Assembly (NCBI GenBank): GCA_030062745.1 | Contig: CP099841.1 | Location: 11,660,970-11,724,969 of the forward strand | Direction of reading: 5' to 3' | Source: Capitulum mitella | Lineage: Eukaryota; Arthropoda; Thecostraca; Pollicipedomorpha; Pollicipedidae | DNA: 64,000 bases | Shown here: piece by piece, positions 45,201 through 56,475 of the stretch | How positions within the stretch are numbered: position 1 is the stretch's first letter | Layout: every line of letters starts with the position of its first letter | Notes under the pieces: generated by a model | Databases searched by the model: none | What the model was told of the DNA's origin: nothing | The model's input: only the letters and a program-made list of their open reading frames with translations | Translations under genes and position numbers: made by a program

Positions 45201-45663
45201 CGGGGTGCCGGCTGGGTGCGGGTTAAAGCAACGGACGCGGTTATGTTCCTAGCATTCACGCGTCGTGAACTTTGTCAGCAAATGCAGTAACATGCTCAGC
45301 AAAGAAATTGCGTAGGTGATCATTTGTTACAAGAGGAGAAAATCCTATTATGCAGTAACAGATGACACGATATACAACACGATGAAAACCCAAGACAAGG
45401 TGTATGCACCTGAACCACGTAGCACAGACTAACACGGATCTCAGCGATCGGTATGGTACAAAAGGTATTTAACCTCCTTAACAGCAGGTGCGTCATGATG
45501 AAGTAGCTGCTTTATTTTATGAACCATTTTGCCAGACGCCTGAAATAGCCTTTGAATGAGGTCATTGTAAACTAAGGCCGCGGCGATACGGGGCTTACCC
45601 TAGTTTGCACTGATCCGCGGCAAGCGCTGATCCCACCAGGAGCAAAAGTAGGAAGCTTTTCAT
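41531..45663 (-). CDS. NAG: Chitooligosaccharidolytic beta-N-acetylglucosaminidase (GH20), copy 2
   Basis: CDS join of complement 45599-45663, 42991-43933, 42472-42615 and 41531-42280: the same four exon lengths as copy 1 (65, 943, 144, 750) and 633 residues. Signal peptide MKSFLLLLLVGSALA; an in-frame ATG two codons upstream (45669) is absent in copy 1, so the inner one is preferred. All expected GH20 residues are present: R223, HWH 255-257, D383-E384, W441, Y492, D494, W561, E563. By my count 22 of 633 residues differ from copy 1: six in the signal-peptide exon region, seven in exon 2 (for example IADSHS to ITDTHS), one in exon 3 and eight in exon 4 (ISNHDAW to MSNYDAW). None hits the catalytic set, so both should be active. 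Copy 2 has a 17-bp GC-rich insertion just past the stop. Confidence 0.93.
42472..42615 (-). CDS. NAG: NAG copy 2, exon 3 (catalytic Asp-Glu)
   Basis: Acceptor GGTGTTTCAG/GAG, donor GATGAG/GTGATG. One residue differs from copy 1 (EKIMAE to EKILAE). Confidence 0.88.
42991..43933 (-). CDS. NAG: NAG copy 2, exon 2
   Basis: Same borders as copy 1 exon 2 (acceptor CTCAGAG/TTGCC, donor CAAG/GTGAGT). The lysine before TDNG in copy 1 is Glu here. DNA identity to copy 1 is visibly far higher than in the neighbouring introns. Confidence 0.86.
44006..45222. mobile_element. TTAA-type element, family 3, in NAG copy 2 intron 1 (1217 bp)
   Basis: TTAA at 44002-44005 and 45223-45226. Left end CACGTGCCCAATCGGGAGG and right end GGCTGGGTGCGGG are imperfect inverted repeats. 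G-run/C-run hairpins near both ends (44016-44045 and 45138-45182). The interior (AGGTCA-rich, no transposase) does not match the family 1 element found at the corresponding site in copy 1. Outer flanks are homologous to that site: GACATGGGGC before, ACGCGGTTATG after. Confidence 0.72.
45599..45663 (-). CDS. NAG: NAG copy 2, exon 1 (signal peptide)
   Basis: Donor AGG/GTAAGC one base different from copy 1. Mature chain would begin ADQC. A second upstream ATG at 45669 would add two residues (MT). Confidence 0.85.
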
Positions 45664-46026
45664 TGTCATTTCTTGACGGCACCTGAAGCAGAATTGGAGG
45701 ATGGTGATTATTTTCAAGGTACACCCTTTCTCATTCAAACGCGTTTTAACCTCCGCCGGATCTGTCTCCGAATCCACCTTCGGAAGACCAGGAGTTCATG
45801 AAAGCTCCTAAGAGGGAGGGGAAAGGGCCTCGAGAACTATAAGTCCCATACAAAAGTAAAACCACAGATATAAATATCTCCCAAGAGTGATGAGGGGGTA
45901 GTGTTGGAATAAGAGCCCATGTTAAGCCGATCTTGTTGAGAGATCTTGACCCGCCACCCCTGTGATGGCATATATGGAGGAATTGTGTCCCAGGCACCGA
46001 ACCAGATTGCGCTGAAGAATCCTTAC

Positions 46027-46165
46027 CGTGACGTGCAGCTCCGGAACACGCCCGCCTCATGAACGGCTGACCCTTTTGGTCCTTGACCAGATAAATGCAG
46101 CCGTTCTGGGGCTCGAACTCAGCGGCTGCCACAGACTGTATTATGTTGCCCTGCTCCTCATCCAT
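46027..46165 (-). CDS. Conserved candidate exon of unknown gene, copy 2
   Basis: 139 nt, partner of 18223-18358 with one extra codon and donor CACG/GTAAGG. Two of the four Cys of copy 1 are retained (NGC and ACSG). EFEPQNGCIYLVKDQKGQPF is the conserved core. Function unknown; could be a decaying exon in one or both copies. Confidence 0.38.
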
Positions 46166-46819
46166 CTCACCGCGGCGGCGACGCTATGTTGTCATTATCT
46201 ACGTAATGCCACAGGCCCGTTCAAGTGCGTTGACGTAGTGGCTAACCGTAAATGTACGGCATTCCGTTGCACTATTCGAGAGTGAAAGTGGGCCTCGCCT
46301 AGCCGATTGTCTCGCTGCAGGAGCAGGTGTTGCTGGGTGAGGTGCCCAGAAACTAAACTGGTTGTCTTGAATTTTGCATGGATTGCCCGTGAGCAACGCA
46401 AAACTTTGGAAAGCGGTCGCTTTCTAAGTTGGGCCCAGTGTACATCTGCCCTGGTTCGGGACAAATGCACTCGACTCGATGGTTCGTGTCGTTTAGGACT
46501 CGATGGTTCTCGTTGCAGGACTTTTTACGAGGAATCAGGAGGTCCAGTAGGTCAACTGATGGGATCACATCGAACATGTTGTTCCTCACGTACGCCATTC
46601 CCCATTTTAGCCACGCTGCTCCGCCTGTTTGGTTTATCTGCTAAGCTACGCGCAAAACACGAAACAAGACGTTGCACACTGAACATGGCAAACTTGGAAG
46701 TCGGAAAACGTTCATGCATTTAGTCGGTGCATGACGTTCCAGACATTCTGTACACCGCGTTACAACGAAAAGAAGAAAGGTGTGTAGCGCAGCGAACACA
46801 GGGTCTCTCGTGGGGTGGA

Positions 46820-48437
46820 GGCGAGTCACGTTTTCGGAGGCACCTGGGGCCACTTTTGGCACTGCTGGAGGTAAAGAAAAATGACCGCAAACATAATAAA
46901 GCTTTTAAAAAAGAAACTGAGACGTTAGATGAATGTATCGGCAAATAAGTCGACAAACACACACAACTATTTGTGTTGTTCTAAAATCAATGGACAAGGT
47001 TCAGGTCAAAATCCAAGATTTGGTTGTATGTAAATACTTTTGATGCTAGTTTTCAAAACTGTAAAATCCGGAGCATAGGTGACTCATCACAGTGTTCCCT
47101 GCTTGTGTGTTAAATTTCAGGTCGATGTCAGACCGGACATTTCGCGGCCATTCCATTCCACTCCGTTCTATTCCACGGGACTGAGGCCATTTCAGGCCGT
47201 TTAAGGTCAAAGCTCGTAAATCGACCCGATGAACACATGTACAATGTTTCGCCCGCCACGGCTCGGGTTCGCTCCGTGGTCGGCATCGTGCGGGCTACGT
47301 GGGTGGGTGCGAGCGGCACCTTTTGTGCATGTCCGAAACAGTGGGTGCCTGGTTCAAGTACCTGTCGCTAGGCGGCGGTCGCCTCGGCCGTCAGGCTGCG
47401 CCGGCTCCTGGGAATAGGCTCTGGGGCTGTGGGTAAACTGTGGGCCTGGGTCTTTAAGGGTGAGAAGCTTTCCTGTGCATCCCAGGGGTTTGAAACAAGT
47501 ATTCGCACTGGCTGTATTTTCTCTTTAATTTATTCGATTTGCTCAGTCTCTACGTTTGCGCTATTAATCTCGTGCGTTACCTTTGGCACTTCTCATCTCA
47601 TTTATTTCCGATATGTGCACAAACGTAATTCATGATCGTGTCCCCCAGGCTTTAATCCTTCCCGAATTCCGACTGCAACGACACAACGTAAAGTGTATAA
47701 CATACTACTATGTGTGAAGATGATTCCCTCCTTAATGCAGGGTGCCGGGACTACTCTGCAGTGAACGTGACACATCAGTGTATACCGGGCCGCACGTATG
47801 TGGTGTGGCGACCACGTGGCAGGCCAGCGGGACAGCGATAGCTGTGCTTTTGGCTCCCAGTGACGAGTTCGGCCGACTCAGTGCGGGGTTAAGCGGCGCT
47901 GGGTGGCGCGAAGCGCTGGCTGGTGGCGTGACATCGACTTTACACATGCGACCATGACAGTTCCCCCTTTTTTTATGTCCCTGGCGCCGCCTGTGTCAGC
48001 ACCATGCCTACAGTGTAAGACAGTCTGTATTTCTTCGGAGTAACGTGAGTAGTAAAAACTAAAAACATATTCCCAGCGTTCATGTTAATTCGGTTTCAAA
48101 AAAGTATCCCTCTCATTTTCCAAGTCCTGTGAACGCCTATGAACTTCCTCAACATTCCAAAATTATAGGTCATTTGGAAACTCATGCCAGTCGCATCAAA
48201 ATCGGCCCATAAACAGCGGAGTTTTAATTGGAAAACTACTCTTTTTCCGACTTTTTATGTCCTGTATCCATTCATTCCAAAATTTTCAAAACCTCTTCGA
48301 GAAAATGTAGTTACCACCATGACAAATTCATTGCTGTTTGTTGCAATGAAATCGGACCGGTGGTTCCCGATATATCATGGATGGGGGAGAATAACCTCCT
48401 CTCCCGCATACGGGAATGCGCCCTGGTATTATGGGTA
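46820..48437 (+). mobile_element. Diverged TTAA family 1 element shared by both duplication copies (copy 2)
   Basis: Partner of 19160-20104. Retains family 1 landmarks that copy 1 lost (CATGACAGTTCCCCC, GTCCCTGGCGCCGCCTGTG near 47980) and ends near ACGGGAATGCG. About 47140-47940 contains GC-rich text not seen in other copies, probably a further insertion. Confidence 0.5.
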
Positions 48438-48581
48438 CGAGAATAACGTGAATTAACCAGATGCTGTGAATACGAACAGACTGTCCCATAGCATGGAAAA
48501 TGATGGTTTTGGGGTATTTCCTGTCATCTGTGACAGAAACGCACCACGTGCAGATGACTTCCCTTTCCACCATTCCGGTTT

Positions 48582-48846
48582 TGCCGAGCAGTGTCGTAAC
48601 TTCCCCGAACGACGTCAGCAGTAAGCCGCCTATCCCTCAGCACACGATCAGGCGGCCACATTCCTGCCGTACCGCGTTCATTTGACTCACGTGAAGAGTG
48701 CGTCGGCAGCGCCGGGCGTCTCGACGGCTCTGTGAAGCCGCAGCCTGCCGTCACGTGTCGGACGCCGCCTCCTTGCGATCACCGCTGGAGGGTGGTTTTG
48801 GTCCGACCAGCATCCGAGGCCGTCCACGACTGACTCCGGGCCGGGC
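48582..48846 (-). promoter_or_regulatory. 98%-identical GC-rich block upstream of NAG copy 2: candidate promoter or 5' exon
   Basis: Partner of 20161-20425, 2.9 kb upstream of the copy 2 signal-peptide exon. The CRE-like site, CACGTG and GTGAGT donor are all unchanged. Sequence on both sides diverges abruptly. Confidence 0.45.
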
Positions 48847-49259
48847 TGGCCACCGCGTCAACGGGGCAGCCCCGGCCACAAAAAATGGAGGGCTGGGTCT
48901 GTAGAGGTCTGAAAGGTCGTTGCGGCGCGAGGTGGTTTCGATAAAAGCTGTCTCGGGAGAACGTAAGATAATGAGTTGGCTTAGGGGTCGTTTATAACTT
49001 ACGTAACGTTCGGGGTCGGTGAAGGGAGGAAGCCAATGCCTGGACAAGCGTTACAATGGGGAACGGTAGGTGTCTGACAGGGCGTTGACGCCGAGTCAAC
49101 GAAGAAAATTTATCAGATGGAGCTTCAAGAAAAAACTCTAGCCACTGGGTGGCTCTGTGCACCAAAGCCCAAAAATACCATAGATATAAAAGAAGGTGCT
49201 TCGCACCTATATTTATTCAGTTTTTATATCATTATTCACTTTGCATTTTCATGCCTTAA

Positions 49260-50471
49260 CCCTGTTCCCGGCAGGGGGGGGGCTAAATCCGCCCCCCTCG
49301 GGTTTTTTGCTTGCCAATTTCAGGCTTTTTAACGCAGCTTCACGAAGCTTGGTGACTTTTCCTAGATATTCTTTCTACGCGCTGTGACAAAATCTCACAA
49401 TTCTACATTGCTCAGGGGCGGAGTCAGGCAACGTTTTTGGGAGGCACCTCAGGCAATTTTTGGCCCTGTTGAGGGTAGAAGAAAAATGTCTGCCAAAAAC
49501 AGAGTTTTTAAGATAGAACTTAAAACTTTATACGAATGTATCGCTAAATAGTTGGGCAATGTGCACACAAAATTTTGTTTATCTGAGGTCACTTTACAGG
49601 ATGAGGTCAAGGTCAAAAGTCAAAATTTGTTTTTTTGCAATAATTTCGGCGCCGTTTTTTTTTAATGCCAAACCCGGAATGTATATGACGTAGAAAGGAG
49701 GTTCCCTCTACTTGTGTACCAAGTTTGAGCTTGATATCAGGTCGGGTCACGGAGCTATGACCTAAAATGTCAGTGCGCGTACCCTATATCGCACTAGCCA
49801 TAAAATGAAATTTTTGGAATAGACTGAATTCAAATGATTGAAAACGTTTACAGATAATATCAAATGCACACGAGATCATTTCAGGTGACCCCAAGGTCAC
49901 TGGAGGTCATTTAAGGTCAAGGGTTACAAGTTGATCTGAAGAACATGTGACCATGACAGTTCCCCTTTTTTATGTCCCTGGCACCGCCTATGCTAACATT
50001 ATACAAACATTGTAATGCGATTTTTACTTCTTTAGCATAGCATGACTAGCAGAAGCCAAAAAAGCGTTTTTACCTTTTTTGTTCGTTCTGTTGTTAGAAA
50101 ACTAATCCTCCTATTTTTGAAACCCTGTGAACGCCCATGAATTGTTCTCAAAATTTCAGATTTCTGGACCCATGGTAAAAGCCCTATCCATAATCTCTCG
50201 ATTCATGCCAGTTTCATTGAAATCGGTCCATAAACAACGGAGTTATAAGAAGTCCAAAAGTACCCCCCCATTTTGACATTTTTGCCCCCCTGTATCCACA
50301 AACTTCAAAATTTTGAAAATTTCTTTGTTATAAAAATGTAGTTCACGTCACGGCAAATCGATTGCCGTTTGTTGCGATGAAATCGGACAAGTAGTTCTCG
50401 AGATCTTAGGGGGGCGGAATCCGCCCCCCTGCCGGGAATCGACCATACCGTCTAGCCCTCCGGGAATAGGG
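49260..50471 (+). mobile_element. TTAA-type element, family 1 (1212 bp)
   Basis: TTAA at 49256-49259 and 50472-50475. Ends CCCTGTTCCCGGCAGGG and CCTCCGGGAATAGGG. Close to 23151-24332 throughout in the same orientation. The duplication partner near 20860 has no element (GAGTGCTATGAAATTTAAT), so it is private to copy 2. Confidence 0.84.
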
Positions 50472-50475
50472 TTAA

Positions 50476-52574
50476 AATCTAATGCTCATTCATCTACGCA
50501 AAAAAGACCGCAGTACATATACACAATACATAGACAATGCATATGTCTAGGGCAAACGCAAGGACACTGCCGGGCATTGGCGATCATTTGCTGGAACAAA
50601 TCATGTGCAGGCTGTTTTAGAATGAACGCGATCAGAAGAAGATTATCGAATGCAGCTTATTTAAATAGTCATGTAACAACAGATAAGCTCCAGGTTTTTT
50701 AAAGGAATGCTCATTGTGATGCCTTTGTGACATAGATTTTGTCCGTCTGGTGGTGTTCATATGCCATCAAGGCACCTAGACTTGGAAACCGCTCGCGATT
50801 TAATGAATAAGCATTGAATATTCTTGCCGGATACGAGTAATATCATAGTCATGAATGTTTCCTGTGATCCATGCCATCCGTGTGATTGCCAATATGTTTG
50901 GTTAGTGCGCCTCGCTTGAAACTTCTGTGTAATAAGCGTTTGACTCCTCGATGTCCAGCGCCATCTAGCTTTGTCTTCTCATTGACATCAAAGCGGAATA
51001 TAATAGCTCCCCCCAAAAAAATGGAACTAAAAAGAATCGTCCCTAGCAAATCTTGTTACATTAGATTCTTTTTATCAACACTGGTGAATTAAAATAAGTG
51101 ATGCATCATTTAAAACGTCAGAAAAGACAAGCAGAGAAAGGATTACTGGTTAGGAGTACTTCTGTACTTACGTACGCACTTCTGGGGTGGGGGTTTGGCG
51201 GGCCGTTACAAAGCATTACCAAGAGGTGAGGCAATGAAAAAATACCGAACATTGCGTTGCCTAATTTATTAACGGTTCCCTACAGGAAATGAAAATGGAA
51301 TTCTTTGGTACGGTTACAGGCTATGAAGGTGAACTTCGCCTGTGTGTGATGAGCCATTCTTTTTTCACGGTGTCTTTTTTTTGCTGTATAACAAGACATA
51401 TGATGTACATATATACATACCGAGACACATGACATCCTACGAGTTCGACTTTCGCTCCTCCCCCCAACCGACGCACCCTCCCCTCCCGGTTAATGATGGG
51501 AATAAGGATTGTGGGACACGGTCAACCAACGATCCGACGGGCTTCATTCCACCCTCCACCCCCACCCGCCACTCCCCACTCAGCAGCATGTTGCACTGGG
51601 TGCCCGACGACAAGTTGGAAGGGAATGATAATTGGAATTTGTAGTTTTGAATTATTACCATCTCGGTCAATCACTTTCTCCCGTTCAGTCCATTTCTTCT
51701 ATTTTAATGTCATTTATGTCTGGTGTTGGCAACAATTTTTTTCAGTCTGATAATGGTCTCGTATAGTGTAAATTGTATCGGCTATATTTTTGGTCTGTTG
51801 GAATTTTCCGTCAATCTATAAGTTTCAGTGTATTGTTTGCACAATAACGCACTTAAATTGCTAACCGGAGGCGCCGCACCATATCCAAAAAGTACTGCAT
51901 CGACCATTAGAAATATCTTCCGTCATTAAGGATGACGGAAGATATTTTTCAGTCGTCTCAATATGTTTTTCGATAACCCCTTGACATCAGCGCATTCGCA
52001 AAACAAATGCTGCAAATGGATCACCTCGAAACATTTACGACATTACCTGCTTCTAACCGTATTTCTAGAGAAGGGCTTACGTGTGAAAATGTATTTGTTC
52101 AGGATTCGGAATTGTAATGATTGAAGTTGAGTTGACGGTCAGCATTTATAAAGTATCTCATAAGTTTTTCCCAGCAATGAATATTTAATCACCCATCCAC
52201 CCACTTGCGCTGCGCAGTTTGTGTGTTTTTTCCGAGTTATTTATTGTAAACATGTTGATTTCAAAGAAACCTTCAGTATACTCTTGCATGTGATGAGCCT
52301 TTCTATCACAGTAAGAAGCAAGGATGTTTGTAGTTTTTGAGCTCACAGGGCACTCTGGTGACTAAGCAATCTAAGAACTAAAATCATGCAAAACGCGATT
52401 ATTTGAATTCTGGAGGGGAATGGCTTTTATGAACGATGTTTGCCCTTCTGATCCTCTGTGAGGTTGGATTCCGTTTTGCCACCATTGAGATGAAATAGCG
52501 TCGTCTACCAATGCGTGATGTGCCGTGTCGCAGCTGCAGAAATCTTCCTTTTTGGATGCTCTCAACAACCTTTC
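50476..52574. other. Right part of duplication copy 2 with an unassigned insertion
   Basis: 50500-51220 and 52440-52574 align with 25600-26890; about 51225-52435 has no counterpart. Within it 51450-51630 is C-rich and open on both strands without recognisable protein, and 51913-51945 is a short near-palindrome (ATATCTTCCGTCATTAAGG and complement). Confidence 0.45.
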
Positions 52575-54003
52575 AACTGTCGTAAATCGCTCATCTCATG
52601 ACGGGCGGTCCCGAGGGAGGCTGGGAGGATGCCCCTCAGTATTTAGGGATTGAACAGCAGACCTATGGCAATAACTGGAAACAAACGGCCTGAAGTCCCT
52701 TGTGGACCCTCGATAATTTTCGGGAATCTCCAGCCATGGCTCATCATAGCCCTCGCCAAGCGGGGTTCCGGTTTAGGATCCCCTGCGGTTTTTCTTAAAC
52801 AACGTTTTAGTGGCGGAAGATAGAGCATTTATTTTTGCTGTAGCTGAGTTCTGAACATTTGTATACCTTGAGTAATATTTTTTGAATTTAACATGCAATA
52901 GGTGGTGGCCTGTGATTTTTTCTCAGGGCTATGTTAGTCGTGTTTTTAACCAAGTCGAGCAATGCATGTCATTTGTTGGATATTGGTTATTGCAATGTTG
53001 TGCTGCATGTTTCTTTCGTAAATTTAGGTGTTAATGGGATGATTTTAGTGCATAGAAACGGTCAAGTCATTAGACGTCTAGCTGATAGGTGAAACATGTG
53101 TATCAAATAGGCGAAACATGCGGATCAAACATTGATGTCAAACGTCATTGTAGTTTTGTATGCGGGGTAAGTGATACCTACACTTGCAAGAATGGTTTGT
53201 TACGATCCACGACGCCAACATTATTTTAATGAGCATCGTTTGAAGTAATGTAAAGCCAGTTTGTTTGTCACGGTCGCTCTGGGTCGGAGAAATTCGAAAA
53301 TTTGAAAATTCGAAAGGGATTGTGCCTCCTAGCGATGACCCTGGGACACTATCACGGCCGCCACAATAATATGCTAGGATAGACTTGTGCTCGCCTACCT
53401 GCACACCAAATTTGATGGCTCTAGCTTTAGTGATTTTCGACAAGGAACGATTTCCAATAAACGACATGAGCGCCCCTGACGGTGACCTTGGAAACTAACT
53501 AGGTAGCTGCAACTACAAATAGGCGGCCCCCTCTCAGCTCGAGGAAAACCGGTTTACCAACTTTGACACGCGCGTCGTCGCTTGTTTGACCTGTGACCCG
53601 ACAGCAGTGGGACTATTATGCCCCCCATTGCAGATTTCAGTATAATGATATTTTGGTGACATGGGAGGCCTCCTATTGACCTGAACTCAAAAACCTATCA
53701 ATTTTCCGATAGCTAAAACAACGGCTAACGCGCGGGTACTTACAGAGTCGATTTATTGTCGAAAGTTTGGAAAATAGATGGCTAAGAAAACTTCAGTATA
53801 TTTTGACATACCGCCTTGAGGTCATTACCGTGACCTGGGAAGTCGCCTGTTGACCTAACACCAAAAAATGGATATCTTTGATTTGCTCATGTGACGAGCA
53901 ACACACTGCTTTTTACCGCGTTGCACGATCTCCTTTGGTTCAAAAGTTAATAGGGAGGGGGGGGGTCGTCTTAGAACTCCCGCCGGGCGAGGACTAAAAC
54001 ACA
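52575..54003. other. Insertion private to duplication copy 2, class unknown
   Basis: Duplicated text stops at about 52575 (GATGCTCTCAACAACC) and resumes at 54004 (CTCTCAACATCTAAATG). Near its right end is a GGGAGGGGGGGGG run followed by a C-rich stretch, like the TTAA families, but I could not place TTAA borders. No gene recognised. Confidence 0.4.
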
Positions 54004-54830
54004 GCTCTCAACATCTAAATGTACCCAAGTTTTGGAAGCTTATGCAGTTGTTTATGGGACAGCAGCGTTGATTAAATCAGGAGAAAATCCGGGAGGCCCT
54101 CGAAATCATTCCTGGCTCGGCAGTGCGGAGAAGCTCGCTGTGCGCATTTAGTGCAGAACGTTCCACCGGTGCGTTTCCAAATGGCCGATGGGACCTGCTC
54201 ATTGTTGAACCATGACATCACTGCTGCACGCCGGTTCACCGGGAAGGCTGCACATAAAATGGCGGGACTGTCATGCAACAGTGAAGAGGAGAATGCCAGT
54301 GCTACTGGGGTCACGGTACGAGAAAAGAAACCGTACGAAAAAGGGCGTCGTTACAGACGAGGTCACGAGGACGGCTGCATGGGCTGAGAAAGTGTGTTAG
54401 GAACTGATTGGGGTCACGCAACACAAAACCTGGCGATCACGACAGACAGGTCTGTCCTTGGAAGTCCGCGACAGAGCGTGGAGACCGCTCTGTCGGTGGG
54501 CCGGCGCCACGCTGCCTGGCCCGCCGACGCGAGCGACAGCGGGCGGGCCGTTTGGCAGACGTCCTCGGAGTGCGCCGACGGAATCGCCTAAATCAGTCCC
54601 AGCCGGCAGCTGCTCCCTGCAAGGCCTTGACTGAGCCGAGTTCAGTCTGGTGGTGTGGGCATTTCAGGACCATTTTCCGTTACCCACCGTCTCACTAGAG
54701 TGCTCCTTTCGTCTGCATCTGACAACTCAGCGAGCATGACAGACGATGATTGACGACCGAGAACAGATGGGCTGATGACGGGCTGGAACATTTTTATGAC
54801 GCGTCGACACCAATGCCCTGTGAAGCTCTG

Positions 54831-55512
54831 TCGGTTAGATTAAGCTGGGGGCGAGGCCGTCTGAGTTCGGATGTCGTCGCCCTGCGCTCGATTATGTGGC
54901 TCAATCTCGAAAGCCGCCGGTGTCACTTATGCACCATGTCCGCAAGTTATGTATGGAAGAGGCATCTGAGAGAGGAGGTCTTTAACAACAATTACTGTAC
55001 GACTGTGTCTGTCTTCAATTATAGTGCCTCATGTTCACTTTCAGCTGAGCACATTTCCCTTGCGAGGTTTTGGTCTTCATCATAAACTGCTGCTACCTGG
55101 TTTCTTGGTCCATAAACAACGTAACATCATCATCAGTTTTTCATGGGCAGTGTTCGACAGTCTGCGACGTTTTTGTCTTGTGACTACGGAATGCTCTTTT
55201 AACTTGCAAATTCGACTTGTGGTCTAGAACGACAACGAAGAAGATTTAACACACTGAGACGCTGCTGGCGTTTGTTCACGCTGCGCTTTTGCACGCGAAA
55301 CCGATTAAGTGTAAGTGGCAAGTTTTCTGTTTAAAAAGAAAAAATGTGATTAATGCGGTTGGCCGCAGTGTGAACATTTTCTCGCCTTCAAATGCCTCGA
55401 CAGCAAGGCTCAGTCGTGCCTGGAACGTCATTGTTACGGACACTGGGACACTGGCAAAAGCACACACAGTGGCTGGCAGCAGTCTCTCCTTGCCGTAGCG
55501 GTGCTAAAACTA
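54831..55512. other. No gene or repeat recognised
   Basis: First unique sequence after the duplication. Frames at 54750-55227 lack any family feature. Confidence 0.5.
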
Positions 55513-55513
55513 T

Positions 55514-55568
55514 GGCACACCAGTCGCGACCTGCCACACCACGTCGCGACCTCGCGACCTGGTGTGCC
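55514..55568. repeat. Inverted repeat with internal CGCGAC repeats
   Basis: GGCACACCAG (55514-55523) and CTGGTGTGCC (55559-55568) enclose three TCGCGACC motifs. Confidence 0.85.
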
Positions 55569-55812
55569 AGCTTGCCCTCTCTAGTCCGTCTGTTAGTCTT
55601 CCAAAGCGCACAGACGGCTCTCTCCCATAACTTTGTTCTTGCTGTTTGCGCCTCAGTCATGCGTCATGCTAATCGTAGCGCAAAACTGTAATAATTCTCG
55701 AGAAACCGGCGGTTTTATGTACGGCCTACGGACGGAGATGGGGTGCGAGATGTTGTCATTTCAACCGAGCAGATGTAAATACGTGGCCGACAGAGGATCA
55801 TGCGATGGCCTG

Positions 55813-56053
55813 TGAGCCAAGCACCGACAGTGAGAACGCACTGGGAACAGTGCAAAAAGAACACTCTGAGACATGGTTGATGTAACGCCGGTTTGGCTGG
55901 TGCAAGCTTTTTGGGGGCAGAAAATGTCGAAAATGAGCCAAACGCCGACAGTGAGTACGCATTGAGAACAGTGCAAGAACACTATGAGATATGGTTAATG
56001 TAATACTGGTTTGGCGAGTGCAAACTTTTTTGGCGGAAGGAAATGTCAAAAAC
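55813..56053 (+). repeat. Tandem duplication of a 121-bp unit
   Basis: Two copies (55813-55933 and 55934-56053) sharing TGAGCCAA.C.CCGACAGTGAG, GAACAGTGCAA, GGTTTGGC..GTGCAA and AAATGTC.AAAA. Confidence 0.85.
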
Positions 56054-56475
56054 GTCTCAGTTTAACTTCAAAGTACATAAAGTGGAACGACGTCCCGATT
56101 AATGTCGGGGAAAGCGTCCTAATTGCGCGCACCTAACGATCAGATCGTAGTTGTTAAACGGCTCAGTTACAAAGGCTGCAGCCTTGCCGTTGCGTGGTAC
56201 AATTAACTGTCTATCCAAGCCTAAAATAAGACAGCTGAAGATGTCTCTGTTTGGTAATGAAAAGCATTTTCTAAAAGATCTACTTCGTGCGCTTCTAGAA
56301 ACAGGCTTCCGAAAAGCGCACACCCAGATCTCATAATGACGCACACCTTTCATATCTTATCTGTGACATCCAAACTTCATTGCGAACCCTTCCCAAAGAC
56401 TGAAGTTTGCCGTGATAAGCCTTGATGTTTTTCCAGCAAAGCCAAAACACGGGGCATTTCGTCCATAAACTTCAT

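Larger units (their letters stand above)
38695..54830 (+). repeat. Segmental duplication, copy 2 (contains NAG gene 2)
   Basis: Direct partner of 7060-27755. It lacks both large hAT-like elements and the LINE nest of copy 1; it has private insertions at 44006-45222, 49260-50471, about 51225-52435 and 52575-54003, and a longer left flank (39490-40310). See copy 1 for anchors. Confidence 0.82.

Noticed and set aside
51342-51644. Proline-rich plus-strand ORF
   Set aside because: Lies in an insertion private to one duplication copy; composition-driven and open on both strands.
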